From: Mesostigma viride | Taxonomy: Eukaryota > Streptophyta > Mesostigmatophyceae > Mesostigmatales > Mesostigmataceae | Assembly (NCBI GenBank): GCA_009746045.1 | Contig: RPFO01000130.1 | Span: forward strand, 2,202,125-2,266,124 | Direction: 5' to 3' | DNA length: 64,000 nucleotides | Part shown: positions 23,201-33,660 of the stretch, in pieces | Numbering within the stretch: the first letter of the stretch is position 1 | How the letters are laid out: every line of letters begins with the position of its first letter | Position numbers and translations under genes: made by a program | Notes under the pieces: generated by a model | Told to the model about the DNA's origin: nothing | Databases searched by the model: none | The model's input: only the letters and a program-made list of their open reading frames with translations

Positions 23201-23826
23201 CGTCTTTGATGGTCCATAGCAGAATGCCTGATGAGGTGCTTGAGGATGAGAAGCCTCGAGTCATAGCCCGGTTGGTGGAGAGTACCCCTGATCTGATTTT
23301 GTCTGGGATTGACTTTGCCCAGCCTATCACCTTGGAGATCTTTGTTGACAGTTCCATGGATGCTCGCCAGGTTACCAAGGTCAGGGGGAGATCTGCTGCT
23401 CTGTTTGCTTTTTATCAGAGCAGGGCAAGTTTGTTCAGCTGGTACAGCAGACTGCAGAAGAGGGTCTGTATCAGTTCAGATGTGGCAGAATGCAGGGCCA
23501 TATGCGAGGGGATCCAGTCCAGCCTGTACATAAAGGAGTTAATGCTGGAGCTGGCTTCAGTTACCCCTTGGACCTTGCAGATGGAGACGTTGTTGCTAAC
23601 AGACAGCATGGGTATGGTCCAGTTTGTTCACAAGCAGCTGGCCAGGAGCCGGGACCTGGATTATTTGTTGCTGAAGGAGTTGGCCAGTTTGGTTGACTTG
23701 AAGCATATCCCTGGCGAGGAGAACCCTGCTGATGCATTGACAAAGCTGCCACACAAGGCCCCAGCCCAGTACAATGTACTGAGGAAGCTCATGAATGCTG
23801 ACTGTCAAGTCGGTCTATCTGTCTAA
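20269..23826 (+). CDS. pol: LTR-1 pol: integrase, protease, reverse transcriptase, RNase H
   Basis: The ORF is intact, 1,185 codons from the first ATG; the frame is open from 20236. Order: integrase zinc-binding region (HTMFGH with CQQ, CKC; residues about 128-168). Integrase core with D189 (HVQVDI), D242 (LQCDI) and E272 (QGVVERAI), an unusually short D-to-E spacing of 29. SH3-like C-terminal region (to about residue 420). Retropepsin with D522 in MEIDTNAQVSVM and VILGQNFLGNPGI (about 585-597). RT with motif A LLDFKRAFLKS and motif C LHGDDLHLL (D883). RNase H with FVDSS (about 1027), SSDVAECRA, LLTDSMG and IPGEENPADALTK. The RT and RNase H are of the Ty1/copia kind. The usual copia order puts the protease before the integrase; here it lies between integrase and RT. 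Confidence 0.9.
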   Translation: MPPGVCNEAASDSSEGQPHALVKEPIGHDGASLVTTESMPAVAAVVTRQRARHGGAEPEVGPGDVDPGGSQKHSDRAGLAQDGQDEDRAGDSLTGTTLVPPVHKGSVHTLSANNDNKRFSLLYDIASRLHTMFGHAAQSLQVARRLGGSELYSICQQVAQACKCRLVARKPKQSHARTPILQPGHVQVDIQRIRGLKLLVAVDRYTKYKTLEILPDMEKPTLIAALKLTRSRYPGLELLQCDIQFECCENLPEFPELLITPRESHGQQGVVERAIQEIKTVLLVERIPRTSSAIVTSAWLRSVEDRLNLRTPMFFGDIAINPLMLHTRMLPADAEQAWKEKLEAKFLKLRQKDKGWSVLEPNVGQQVVVWKEPSFPGKRGSWHDGVVTRVEAAGHKCWVAIDGSQAVHRLSWSKIRPRGGNQGDLFQVPAGVQGGGDVELPDQGATAVSSPQGDPGPAPGVPSHTVVGQAGGQAAPPERPDTRPRGVRLSDIVQALQRAKKEPKVSKLVQLDEPEVAAMEIDTNAQVSVMGPQHTGELLVGEPSCPWVSDFSGRTHLRVLGEVTAPVMGVDVTFLVLEDYDGPVILGQNFLGNPGISIRATALRRDGWGMIPLENFRTTFPVRCRAKPVKGVKWDEGEVPPAASLVIPAVLHPSSIGITHRSLAAHSPLTYDQLVQEMSSPTLFEAWKLAFSKALEEWLQFECAAPTDRRPPASRKLALRFVLKRKVVDEVSVPHVRPVLNEYHGTGSLPGEELYTPGMLHDTWRILLCLYVGLLNRGAAMSSVLLDFKRAFLKSDPEVARRVWKQDEPYCVEVPAIWKLELHQQFLVILKGLEGLRSSPIIWRLTLQEALISECGLRVSSVDPCLLLAQWEGLPVYASLHGDDLHLLAPTTWLKKFIPVISGKFSLGKELWQEPNKPVVFCGMQATLFRRDGEWSIRLQAGGDYKQTIVKALPEKITQAAGPELRGMWAWFASICGPSLMVHSRMPDEVLEDEKPRVIARLVESTPDLILSGIDFAQPITLEIFVDSSMDARQVTKVRGRSAALFAFYQSRASLFSWYSRLQKRVCISSDVAECRAICEGIQSSLYIKELMLELASVTPWTLQMETLLLTDSMGMVQFVHKQLARSRDLDYLLLKELASLVDLKHIPGEENPADALTKLPHKAPAQYNVLRKLMNADCQVGLSV

Positions 23827-24574
23827 AAGCTGAGAGCTGGGTGCTTAAGTCTCTGGATATCAGGCTGGGAGCTTGATTGTACATAATCCTGAGCACACCT
23901 TGAGGGGTGAGACATGTCTCTGGTGTGGGAATGTCTGACATTGTCTCTGATGGAGAGATGTCTATCTGGGGTTTTCATCTCAGTCTGAGGTTTCCCCAGA
24001 TCTGTGGTTTGTGGGCGGGGTTCGATTCCCTGGTGCCGTCTTAAGGCGGAGTTTCACGGACTGGCTGACCCATCCACCATGCTGGTGAGGTGGCGACAGG
24101 TCCCCTGATTTTCCACGGTTGGAACGAGTATAGGAGCTTGTGTTTTGCATGTGCTTCGCGTAGATGTTGTGTCTGGTTCGATAAGGGGCAGCAGACCGGC
24201 GCCGACTCCCGTCTGGGGGTCAGCAATGTTTTCTGATGAGCTGTTGTGGGTGATCTGTGGGGTTTCGCCTAAGGTCCTGAAGGTTGTACATACTTCTCAA
24301 GTTCTTAGCTGAACACCTATGGGCTGCCACAGTTGGCCAACCTCTTGTACATGGGTAACACAACGAGCCTCCCGTGAAGGGATAGGGACTCATTGTAATT
24401 TGTTTGTGCTCCTGAGCCAGTATGGGTGCTATGTACATATAATAAGGAATCCAAGCTGACTGTCATGCCCAGCGGGTTGTGACTTGTAGTCTGGGGAGGA
24501 TATCCAGTACCCATTGTGTGTGTTTGTATGTAGACTTGTGTGAGCTGCTACAGCTCAAGAAAAGAAAGGATTGG
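23827..24574 (+). other. LTR-1 3' non-coding region and polypurine tract
   Basis: No ORF of note. The purine run AAGAAAAGAAAGGA at about 24558-24571 just before the LTR is the likely polypurine tract priming plus-strand synthesis. Confidence 0.7.
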
Positions 24575-25273
24575 AGTTAACGCCAAGCGCATTGGCGTGA
24601 TCCTGATTCGGCATATCTCTGCGATTCCAGCGGCACCGGAACGAGTTCATTCCGACAAGTATCAAGAAAGTTATGGCGTTCCGACTTCCCGGTCGCGCGC
24701 GAGCGCGAGCCGGCTGTTCTTCTAAGTCGGACGTGAATATTTGCCGACGACATATGGGGTCGACAGTAATTCCTGGGCTGACAGGAATTAGGTGCTGTAC
24801 CTACGACGGTATTGGATTAATACGTCGTACGCAGGAAATAGGAACCTTAACCTGTGGTCTGTTGGTACCGCAGGCTTAGTCCTGGACTTCTAGGTGCAGA
24901 TGCAATAATCACTGTGGTGACTGTACTCTGTGGTCACTGTGCCTGTATGGCAGACCTACTGTATAGGAACTGGGCGCTGTACAGGTAGTGAATACTGTAC
25001 CGGGGGTGTTATTACTGAGCAGGCCTCCTAGGCTGCTCAGGACTAGCAAGCACAGTGCACAAGTATATAAACAATAGGCCAGTGCCAAATGGGTATCTCT
25101 TGCGAGCCCGCCTCACGTGTTGTGCCTTGACTTGGCAAGCGCGTGTACAAGCCTCAAGTGTGTGAGCGCTGTAAACATTATCCGATTTAACAAAGCTCCG
25201 TTTCCAACCATATTCACACATTGCTGCATTGCAACCATATCCTTCACATTGCGTGTGCAAAGAAAGTTTAACT
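24575..25273 (+). repeat. 3' LTR of LTR-1
   Basis: This LTR is 699 bp. It differs from the 5' LTR by one substitution (near 24744) and one extra G (near 25005). It is followed by the duplication GTGTG at 25274-25278, after which LINE-1 coding sequence resumes. Confidence 0.92.
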
Positions 25274-25278
25274 GTGTG

Positions 25279-28080
25279 GGTGGGGGCCCTGCCATGCCGA
25301 TCGAGGCCGGGCCAGGGCCTCCGTTTTGGGGCTGATTTCTAGACCAACCGCCCGAGCCTCGAGCGCCAGTCCAGCCAAAGTTGGGCAGACTCCGGCTTTT
25401 CGATGAGCGTGACGTCGATCGTCGGCATAAATGAGGTCAGCTAGTGAATTCTGCTTGTTAGTCGGCCCCCCTTCCCCAAGCTCGTTCGTGATCGCTAGGC
25501 CAGGGGCACGGCCTGCAATGCTAGCAAAGCAAGCACGTGCCTGGCGCATAACATAATCCACTACAATAATAATACGGCGACAGGACGCAACCCTGCCAGA
25601 CGCCGGTCTGCAGTCCAGGCATGGCGGGGTAATGCCGTGTTGAGTGCGCATGCACCGAAGTGGTCGACCCCTCATACAGCGTGCGGATGACGGTAATCAG
25701 GGGAGTGGGGACGCGAGCGCGAGCAAGTACAGCCCATAGAGCGTCCCAGAGGACAGAATCAAAAGCCTTGATGAAGTCGAGAAGATCAGGATGGCGGGAA
25801 ACTCACCAGGTTGCAGGAGAGCGATTTCCTCGAAGAGGCGACGCGCGACGAAGATGGCCATGACGGTGTTGCGCCCAGGACGGAAGCCCATTTGACTTAA
25901 TTCCCCAAGGTGACAGTCGAGAGCAGAACGAAGGCGGTTGAGGATCATGCGCATGAACAACTTGAGTGCGGCGCTCTGGATGCAGACTCCTCTGTAGTTG
26001 GCGGGGTCGTCAGGCCGGGGAACCTTTGTTTTTGTACAGCATAATACGGTAGCTGTGCTGCCACTCAGGAATCGGGGGCGCGTCGGCAAGCAGGATTCGG
26101 TTGCAGACGTCAAGCAGGAACCCCGTGAGCGCCGTCAGCTTAATCACCGGGGCTGGGAGCTGGTCAGGTCCAACGGCGGCGTAGAAGCGTAGTTGCTTGG
26201 CAGCGGTGCTCAGCTCGAGCTCGGTGGACGGCGGTAGCTCGTTGGGGTCGGCCAGGGGTTCCGTCAGGGCTGGGTACGTGTATGTAGTCCTGCTCAGCGG
26301 CGGGCGGCGTGGGCGGCGCAGGGACGTCCGCAGGCGCTACTGCCAGGCGTGCGGCCGCCATGCAGAGGGCCAAGCGGCGGAGGCGGCGGGGGGGCGCCGA
26401 GCAGCCGGGACTGGGAGGAATACCACTGGTCGAGCTGCTGCTGCGGTGAGCCAGAGAACGTCCGCGGCGCCGGCTGCGCGCCGCCGGCGGGCCGTTGGGC
26501 GTGACGCAGGCGGGTCCAGGCGTACTTGCCGTGCTGGTCCTTGAGGTGGGCGAAGTACTCGCGGACATGAAGGTCCTCCTGCTCCTTGGTCCCCTGCCGG
26601 ATGGCCGAGTGGTAATCGGCTTTGAGGCGGGCGTTGCGGGCGGGGTCGCGGTTGTCGCGCAGGGCTTGCCGGGCCTGGATGACGGCGGGGAGCCGGTGCA
26701 GGCTGGTGAAGCGGGGCGGGCGGCGGGGGGGCAGCAGGGCCCCGGCCGCGGGCAGCTTGTCAGCGAGGTGCCGAAGGACCGATGCCGGGCCGGCAGCGAA
26801 CAGCTGGGCGTGGCTGGCCGGGATGTCCAGCGCGTCGACGAACGCCGCTGCCGCGCGCTTGTGGGCGCGTTTTTCAGGGAAGTCCTCCAGAGTGTCGTCA
26901 GATTTCTCAAGCAACTGAAGTGTGCGCAAATCAGGTGGTGCCACGTGCTAATTACGAAAGGGCGAGGGGAATCGCAGGCGGATGCGGGCGGTGACGATGC
27001 GATGATCGGAGCGCACCAGGGGGATCACATGGGAGCGAGCAGCTAGTACAGATCCTTGATGACGCTTGCGCATTACAACATAGTCGATGCAGCGTTCAGT
27101 GCCAGTTGGCGAGGTGTGTGTGACCAAAGCATCTGGACTTTGTGGAAAGCGGGTGTTGGCAGTGACCAAATCGCATGTCGTAAGCAAATCAGCAAAAAGT
27201 TCAGTGTTGGCATTGGAGACCGTACCGTTGGGGGCGTGCTGACATCCGCCAGTACCCGGTGGTAGCGTGGCGTTGGCGTCCAGCAGCAGAGCGAGGTAGT
27301 TGCGACCAGGGATGCCGTTCGCCAGGTTCTCCAGCGCAGCAAAGAAGTCCTTGCGATCTTGTTCTGGGTGGCCTGAGTGGGGTGCGTAACCGACGCCCAC
27401 CGTCAGGGCGTAGGTCGAGTGGCCCTCCATCGAATGAAAAGTGGCCACAAGGAGCCGAGCGTTGACCAGCTGGGGTTCGCCCATGTGGCGTACGGCGAGC
27501 AGAGAGCAGAGGAGACCGACGCCCCCGAACGGAACGTTCCCGGTGCCGTCGCCGCCTCCGTAGTAGAACCGCCAGCCGTCGATGTCGTCAGCAGCAAGGG
27601 CAGTTGATCCGCAGGCCGATGCAGTGCGCCTGACAGTGTTCTTGGATTCCCAGGATGGCGATATTATTGTCGATGCAGAAACCAAAAAGCTAGATTGGAG
27701 ACTCGATGGCATTGACAGTCGTCTCTGCGCAGGCAGTGACAGCGGTCAGCGTCGGGCTGGAGCGTGCAGGCGTTGAAGGTGGCGATGACCAAGGGCGCGC
27801 GTTGACCGAAAAGGGGGGTGCAGGCGGGGGTGGGGGCGGAGATGGAGCAGGGTGGTGATGGGGGTGGGGGTGGAGGTGGTGGGGTAGGGGGGGCGGGTTG
27901 AGGACTTATGCTTTCAATCACCGTTTCGATTCTTCCTGCCAACGCGTCGAGGCGACGCCGACGGTTGGCTCGGGTGGCCAGGTAGAATGAGTCTGCGTCT
28001 GCCCGCATAATAAATGCGTGCAGTCTGAGGAGGTTTCGGAGGCGGCCGCGCGAGGCGGGGCGAACCTGGCTCATTCCGTG
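25279..28080 (-). pseudogene. LINE-1: APE endonuclease plus reverse transcriptase, frameshifted
   Basis: This is a minus-strand APE-type LINE, probably of the RTE-like group. The N-terminal region (28074-27780) ends PLVIATFNACTL, the start of the endonuclease. A frameshift near 27664-27700 leads to IAILGIQEH. The endonuclease then continues at 27600-26948 with YLALLLDANAT, CIDYVVMRKR and RSDHRIVTARIRL. A linker (26944-26294) precedes the RT, with DDPANYRGVCIQSAALKLF (25990), MGFRPGRNTVMAIFVARRL, IKAFDSVLW and LADLIYADD (about 25430). Several frameshifts break the RT. It continues across LTR-1 at 8720-8430. It is non-functional, with the 3' end lost. Confidence 0.85.
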
Positions 28081-28130
28081 TATTGCATTCCGTCACCGCA
28101 TTTTCCGCATCATGTGGTACCCACTATTGC

Positions 28131-28241
28131 GTGTCATGGAATGGATGGTGTAAGCTATCTAGGTCCTATAGTTACAGGGGTGTGGGCACCGCGGCCCGAA
28201 TCGCTATGAATGCCATACGCGGTCACACGCGGACCATATTA
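28131..28241 (-). repeat. S element (SINE-like) copy 1, partial
   Basis: It shares the core ATGGATGGTGTAAGCTATCT to ATGAATGCCATACGCGG with five other places in the window. Here it lacks the TTAA-type tail. Confidence 0.6.
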
Positions 28242-28384
28242 CGGACAAGCCAGGCAAGGACGGGGGTCTTTGCCTAATTTTCTTGAGCCCCGGGCCGCCA
28301 TAGCAGCGGGGCTGCTCATACTGCTTCAGTGAGCACATTCAAAGAAACAATTACGGGTCACAACCCGCCGACCATGCTTATCAA

Positions 28385-28500
28385 TTTATTAATAAATTAA
28401 TAGCCCACGTGACTGCGTCACGTGATCATAAGTCCTCAGTGGGAGGGGAACATGGGATGGAATGGATGGTGTAAGCTATCTAGGTCCTAGTTATACATTA
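28385..28500 (-). repeat. S element copy 2, tail half (split by the Penelope-like element)
   Basis: It runs from an ATTAAT-rich tail through CACGTGACTGCGTCACGTGA to GGTCCTAGTTA, where the Penelope-like copies begin. The other half resumes at 34117. Confidence 0.7.
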
Positions 28501-28503
28501 GCA

Positions 28504-29219
28504 GCGTTTATTGGTCAAAGACTATGACCGAGCCATTATGCTCCGTCAAGTCCGATGTTTTTTGCAACGTCACCCACATCTGTTCGGTGCTGCCCCTTGG
28601 CACAAGCTCTACAAACAGGTCGTGGACCGGCTGGATCGCATAGTATCTCCGCACATCTGAACCCTGTGATGCCAGATCTACTTTGCGGCCGTTCCGAGCT
28701 TGGCACTGGATTCGTTGTCCACATCGTCGCGTCGCTGCCGCAACACGATGTTTTCTGGCATCCGCGGGCTTTTGGTTCCCGCCGCACATTTGAAAGTGCT
28801 GTCCTCCGGCTTTTTGCCTTTGCACCGTGTGCAGTTCTTGGACGTTTGGAATCATGGCATGGCTAACGTGATGACTGACTAGCTAGACCTTTTCAGTGGT
28901 TTTCCATTTGCGGGTATTTCCTCGTAAATGGTGGGAGAGCGATCGCAGCAATGGTGCTCACCACTAGACACTCCCGGCCAGTTAGGCTAGAAACACACGC
29001 CCTGATCAAGCATGCTGTTTCCGGCCCCACCGTCTAGGTCATCTAGTCGCTCCACACGTAAGCCAGCCATAATTTCAATGCACAAGGATACACATTTCCA
29101 TCACCATTCATCTTCATCATCCTGAACGACTCGAAAACGCGGAAAAGATAACGGCAGGCTCGAGCTACCATGGTCCGGATTCTCCCGATTTCTGGCCTGC
29201 GCTGGTTGTCTCTTTGATA
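28504..29219 (+). mobile_element. Penelope-like element, 5'-truncated upstream copy (pLTR)
   Basis: It is nearly identical to 33053-34113 without the 338-bp insertion. It starts in the last codons of the RT ORF (GCAGCGTTTATTGGTC), includes the 3' UTR and ends GTCTCTTTG directly before the 5' UTR of the full copy. A partial copy in direct tandem before a full copy is the classical Penelope-like (pseudo-LTR) structure. Transcription of the full copy is expected to start in this unit. Confidence 0.85.
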
Positions 29220-30155
29220 TTAGATTGGTTGAATATAGTTCGTTTTCGGCTAGGAGGCGTGGCCTTTGCATGACGGGCAAGAGGATTTCAGCCGTGGGCA
29301 ACCAAGCACACATGTCGTCGGGCTAGTCCGACGAGTGCGCACGTGAACCGGCACTCCCGGTCACACACGACACCATAGAGATAGTCAGCTGCACCGCCTC
29401 ATGTCGGCGAAACCCATAGTTCCATCGGAATCGTTTCAGCGGCCGGCATTTCCTCTCCGCGTTTCCTCAACCTCGTTTTCAGGATCATACTCATCGTTCC
29501 TGCATTTTCCTCTTCCACGCAGGTTGTGGCTTTTTTGAAAGCCACGAATGTACCCGGGGATGGGACGCTTCGGCTGCCTCAATGCCTACACATTCAATAC
29601 GATGTCCCCCTCTCACCTTCCTCCATCATTCCGCTCACATTGCACTACGTGTCTGTGTTTTGTTCTTTTTCTTGTTCTCGTTTGTTTTGCTGTTCTTGTC
29701 CTTTTTCTTTTACTCTTACTGAGGGAGCTAGGCTGGGCTGCGCGCTGTGTGTGCTACTCTCGTGTTTTTCTGTGGGCACTTGAGAGACTAACCAAGGATC
29801 GGGCCCCCCACACGGCAATATCAGCCTTTGCTTTTGTTTACCCTCCCATATCTCTTTACAAACGCCAAAAAAACACAAAGGCAGGAGCACGGTGACTCAT
29901 CTGGAACATGAAGAAGGGAAATCTTTTCGTTACAGGAAAGAGGTGTCAAGTATGACAATTGGAAGGCCCCCCCACTGGGAATCCACATGTTCCGAGTCCA
30001 TTCAGCTGTGTTGTTAGCCACATCCTGCCCCGGGGAGATGCATCATGGACCACCGCTATCGCGTAACGGGTGTTACGCAGTGAATATTGACTTACCTCAA
30101 TATGCTCCGCTCTGGTTCTGTTTGATGTCTTAGCTCTCAGTGCATCTGAATCATC

Positions 30156-33100
30156 ATGAAACACCTTATGACTTTCTGGCATGCTCTTACCCTCCACAGA
30201 ATACGGCAATCCAGTGGCATTGATTACCGGAAGTACACTGCTATTTCTCGGCAGTTCCCCTATCGTATCTCCTCACAGGCATGGCGGAAGCGTTGTCGCA
30301 TCAACACGCGCCATAACCATCACTGCAAGGATGACCATACTCTACGTCGCCTCCGGCGCTTACAGCGCACGCATTTGTCGCTTACCAACTCCACTCGCCC
30401 ACACCCCGTAAGCACCCGTCGCGTCATTTATGCCATTTACAACCGCAGGTACCCTCAGCGTATCTACGTTGGCCAGACGCAACGGGATGCCTGGACGCGT
30501 TTTCAGGAACATGTCCGAGCGGCACGCCGCCTTCATATTGGCCGCCCTGCCGCCAACGACGACACCCCCCTACATGGCGCCATGGCCCAATACGGGTGGT
30601 GGGATTGGCGAGTCGTCCCCTTGGAACATGTCCCCGGCACCTTTACCGGCGCCGCTTTTCGCAAAGCCGCAGGGCATCGGGAAACGTTTTGGAAACGAAT
30701 GTTACATGCATTTCTGCCCCACGGTTTTTGCATTGAAGGCAAGAGTTTCAAAGCTCGGTCTCGCCGCCGCCCGCCTCCCCTCCGTCCCCGCCCTCTTATG
30801 TTCATCCGTGCCTGGCGTCTGAAGCACAATCTCCACCCATATCGCCCCTATCCCCCCAGCGTCACCCCGGCCCCTCCACCTTCCACACATGTGTCCACCG
30901 ATCCTTCCCTTTACTCCACCAGTCTCCGCTGCTTACGTCACATGTCTCGGCTTATGCAACGCGGCAACTTTCATGCATCCTATCTCGAAGCCTGCAGCTT
31001 GAAGAAGCTTACCAGCTTACACATTGCCGTCGGGTCGTGCTCCCCAGCTGATCTGCAAGTCCCCCGCTCCCATGCCACTAGTCTGCGAGGCCTTCTCTCA
31101 CGTATCATTCGGCACCGTGTCAATGGGAATGCAGATGCACTGCGTCCGCGCCGTTTGCTGATCTCACCTTTCATTCATGCTGCGATGGATGAGCTGTGTT
31201 TGCCACACATTCTGCATTTGCCGCAAGTGCAGGCTGCGATGCCGCTCGTGGTGCGCAACACTTTCGGCACTCCCATTGCCGCCTGGCATTACTCTCCCAC
31301 CTTGGGACAAATGGTTTTCAGCAACGGGAAGGTCAGCCGCGATACAACGCCCACCGAGCTGGCCACCATCTTGGCAGGGCCCTGCCCCTGCCAACAACAA
31401 CGGTATTTCAAGTACCTTGATCCCACCTCACAGCACGTCATGACCGCTGACCTCAGCATCCTGCCGAGCCACACGCTTGTAGACCTTTTTGCCAAAGGCA
31501 CCAAGTTTCGGCCGTGGGTCCAGCGCACGTGTGCCAAAGAGGTGAATGCACTGCTCTCCACATCACTGCGCAAATTCTGCAATGCCATGAGCACGGACCT
31601 ACAGCTTGCTCCCCTTGCCATGGAACCGTGGTTTCGCGCCGTCATTCACGAATGCAATGCACGTCTCACCAGGCTTGATTACCGTCTCCAGCAGGTCCAC
31701 CGCACCACCTGGCTCAACACCACAGATAAAGCACTTCTTGACCACTTCAAGCAGGACTTTATCATCACGTGTGTTGACAAGAGTGCCAACAACTTTGCTT
31801 TCATATGCAAGAAGCACTACCTTGCTACTTTGCAACACGAGTTGGCGTCCAGCCCTACCTATGTTCAGCGTGCACAGTCCACCGCCAGTATCACTGCTGC
31901 TCATCGGGCTTTTCTGCACAGCCAAAACATTTTTGCTCGGGCATTCCTTAAGCGGCAGCGACGCGCCACCACCACTACGTTCCCATATCTGTATCTCACT
32001 CTTAAGCTGCACAAAACTCCTGTTGCTTTGCGCACCATTGCTGCGTCGCATTCAGCCCCACTGATGCCTCTCTCGAAACTCATCTGCCATGCTTTGAATG
32101 CTCTTCTCCCCGAAGCCAATGCATTATGGGTGGAGGTGCTGTCGAATGCCGGGTATGAATGCGCTGGTAGTTGGATCGTCATAGACTCAGCCCAAGTACG
32201 CCTACGCCTTGCCGCCCTTAGCCGTTCTAAGACAGCAGCAGAGAAACGTATACCTATGCCCATAGCCACCTATGATTTCACCACTCTATATACCACACTA
32301 GATTTGCACGATTTGAAAGCTCGTTTAGATAGCCTCCTTACTCGTCTGTATGCACGTAGGCCTCACGGGCGCAACCACCTGCACGTGCGTGTTTCTCAGA
32401 CCAAGCCCACGGCAACGTGGCTCTCAGGGATCGCGGCAGGTGCTATCGTGCGGGATGGTTATAATTATATTATCACGAAGGCTGACCTTGTCCATTGGAT
32501 CTCTTATCTTGTTGATAACACCTTCATCTGTTTTGCGGGCAATGTATACCAACAAGCTATCGGCATCCCTATGGGCACTAACTGTGCCGGGCTCCTTGCA
32601 AACCTCTATCTATACACTTATGAGCTTGCATTCATGGAGAATCTCATTGCCTCAAACGATGATGTTCTCATCAGGCGTTTTATCCATACATGTCGATACA
32701 TTGATGATGTCATCGCTTTCGACAACCCTGATTTCGCAACCCATTTGTATATCACCGCTGGTCTGCCTGGCATCTACCCGCAAGCGTCCCTCACATTAAA
32801 GCTCACGTCGGAGGATACTCATTGCAATTACCTCGATCTTAACATTACCCATAACAAGAAGGGCTGGCGTACGGCTGTCTATGATAAGCGCAAGGATCCT
32901 AAATACCAGCAAATTCCTTTTATTCGTTACCCCGATATTCACAGTCTCCTTTCCCACACAGCAAAATATGGTGTTGTTCTTTCTCAGTTACATCGTTTTT
33001 CCCGTCTTTGTTCTTATCGTGTTGATTTCATCACGACTCTTGTTGAACTCTTGCAGCGTTTATTGGTCAAAGACTATGACCGAGCCATTATGCTCCGTCA

Positions 33101-33212
33101 AGTCCGATGTTTTTTGCAACGTCACCCACATCTGTTCGGTGCTGCCCCTTGGCACAAGCTCTACAAACAGGTCGTGGACCGGCTGGATCGCATAGTATCT
33201 CCGCACATCTGA
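30156..33212 (+). CDS. Penelope-like element protein with N-terminal GIY-YIG endonuclease and reverse transcriptase
   Basis: The ORF is intact, 1,018 codons. Residues about 90-195 form a GIY-YIG nuclease (VIYAIYN, RIYVGQT, R115 in TRFQEHV, E176 in RETFWKRML). It is N-terminal to the RT, not C-terminal as in canonical Penelope. The RT spans about 560-900: FPYLYLTLKLHK, motif A TYDFTTLYTTL (about 703), motif B IPMGTNCAGLLANLYL, motif C CRYIDDVIAFDN (about 848), then DLNITHNKKGWRTAVYDKR and a basic C-terminus. N-terminal EN with RT is the permuted arrangement described for the Chlamys group of green-lineage and protist elements. It nicks the target and primes reverse transcription in the nucleus. 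The start codon is the first in a frame giving a basic N-terminus. Confidence 0.92.
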   Translation: MKHLMTFWHALTLHRIRQSSGIDYRKYTAISRQFPYRISSQAWRKRCRINTRHNHHCKDDHTLRRLRRLQRTHLSLTNSTRPHPVSTRRVIYAIYNRRYPQRIYVGQTQRDAWTRFQEHVRAARRLHIGRPAANDDTPLHGAMAQYGWWDWRVVPLEHVPGTFTGAAFRKAAGHRETFWKRMLHAFLPHGFCIEGKSFKARSRRRPPPLRPRPLMFIRAWRLKHNLHPYRPYPPSVTPAPPPSTHVSTDPSLYSTSLRCLRHMSRLMQRGNFHASYLEACSLKKLTSLHIAVGSCSPADLQVPRSHATSLRGLLSRIIRHRVNGNADALRPRRLLISPFIHAAMDELCLPHILHLPQVQAAMPLVVRNTFGTPIAAWHYSPTLGQMVFSNGKVSRDTTPTELATILAGPCPCQQQRYFKYLDPTSQHVMTADLSILPSHTLVDLFAKGTKFRPWVQRTCAKEVNALLSTSLRKFCNAMSTDLQLAPLAMEPWFRAVIHECNARLTRLDYRLQQVHRTTWLNTTDKALLDHFKQDFIITCVDKSANNFAFICKKHYLATLQHELASSPTYVQRAQSTASITAAHRAFLHSQNIFARAFLKRQRRATTTTFPYLYLTLKLHKTPVALRTIAASHSAPLMPLSKLICHALNALLPEANALWVEVLSNAGYECAGSWIVIDSAQVRLRLAALSRSKTAAEKRIPMPIATYDFTTLYTTLDLHDLKARLDSLLTRLYARRPHGRNHLHVRVSQTKPTATWLSGIAAGAIVRDGYNYIITKADLVHWISYLVDNTFICFAGNVYQQAIGIPMGTNCAGLLANLYLYTYELAFMENLIASNDDVLIRRFIHTCRYIDDVIAFDNPDFATHLYITAGLPGIYPQASLTLKLTSEDTHCNYLDLNITHNKKGWRTAVYDKRKDPKYQQIPFIRYPDIHSLLSHTAKYGVVLSQLHRFSRLCSYRVDFITTLVELLQRLLVKDYDRAIMLRQVRCFLQRHPHLFGAAPWHKLYKQVVDRLDRIVSPHI

Positions 33213-33322
33213 ACCCTGTGATGCCAGATCTACTTTGCGGCCGTTCCGAGCTTGGCACTGGATTCGTTGTCCACATCGTCGCGTCGCTGCCGCAACACGA
33301 TGTTTTCTGGCATCCGCGGGCT

Positions 33323-33660
33323 AGTTACGTTAAATAGTGCCGGAACCTTTTGCCGCCTGAGGCAAATCGGTCCGTAACACTATTTTGCCCGGAATAACCA
33401 CTTCCGAGCACCCAAGTTAATTCGGCCGAATTAACTTGGGTGCTCGGAAGTGGTTATTCCGGGCAAAATAGTGTTACGGACCGATTTGCCTCAGGCGGCA
33501 AAAGGTTCCGGCACTATTTAACGTAACTAAAACCTCCGAGCACCCAAGTTAATTCGGCCGAATTAACTTGGGTGCTCGGAAGTGGTTATTCCGGGCAAAA
33601 TAGTGTTACGGACCGATTTGCCTCAGGCGGCAAAAGGTTCCGTCACTATTTAACCTAACT
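33323..33660. mobile_element. 338-bp palindromic MITE-like insertion
   Basis: It is flanked by GGGCT at 33318-33322 and 33661-33665. The upstream partial Penelope-like copy (near 28765) retains the empty site with a single GGGCT. It begins AGTTACGTTAAATAGTG and ends CACTATTTAACCTAACT. Positions 33323-33530 are a perfect palindrome with two arms of 104 bp. The rest (33531-33660) is a second partial copy of the same half-units. It has no coding capacity. Confidence 0.92.

Noticed and set aside
28504-29219. Hammerhead ribozyme in the Penelope-like pLTR
   Set aside because: These are known in Penelope-like elements, but I found no CTGANGA followed by a stem and GAAA on either strand by eye. A covariance-model search would be decisive.
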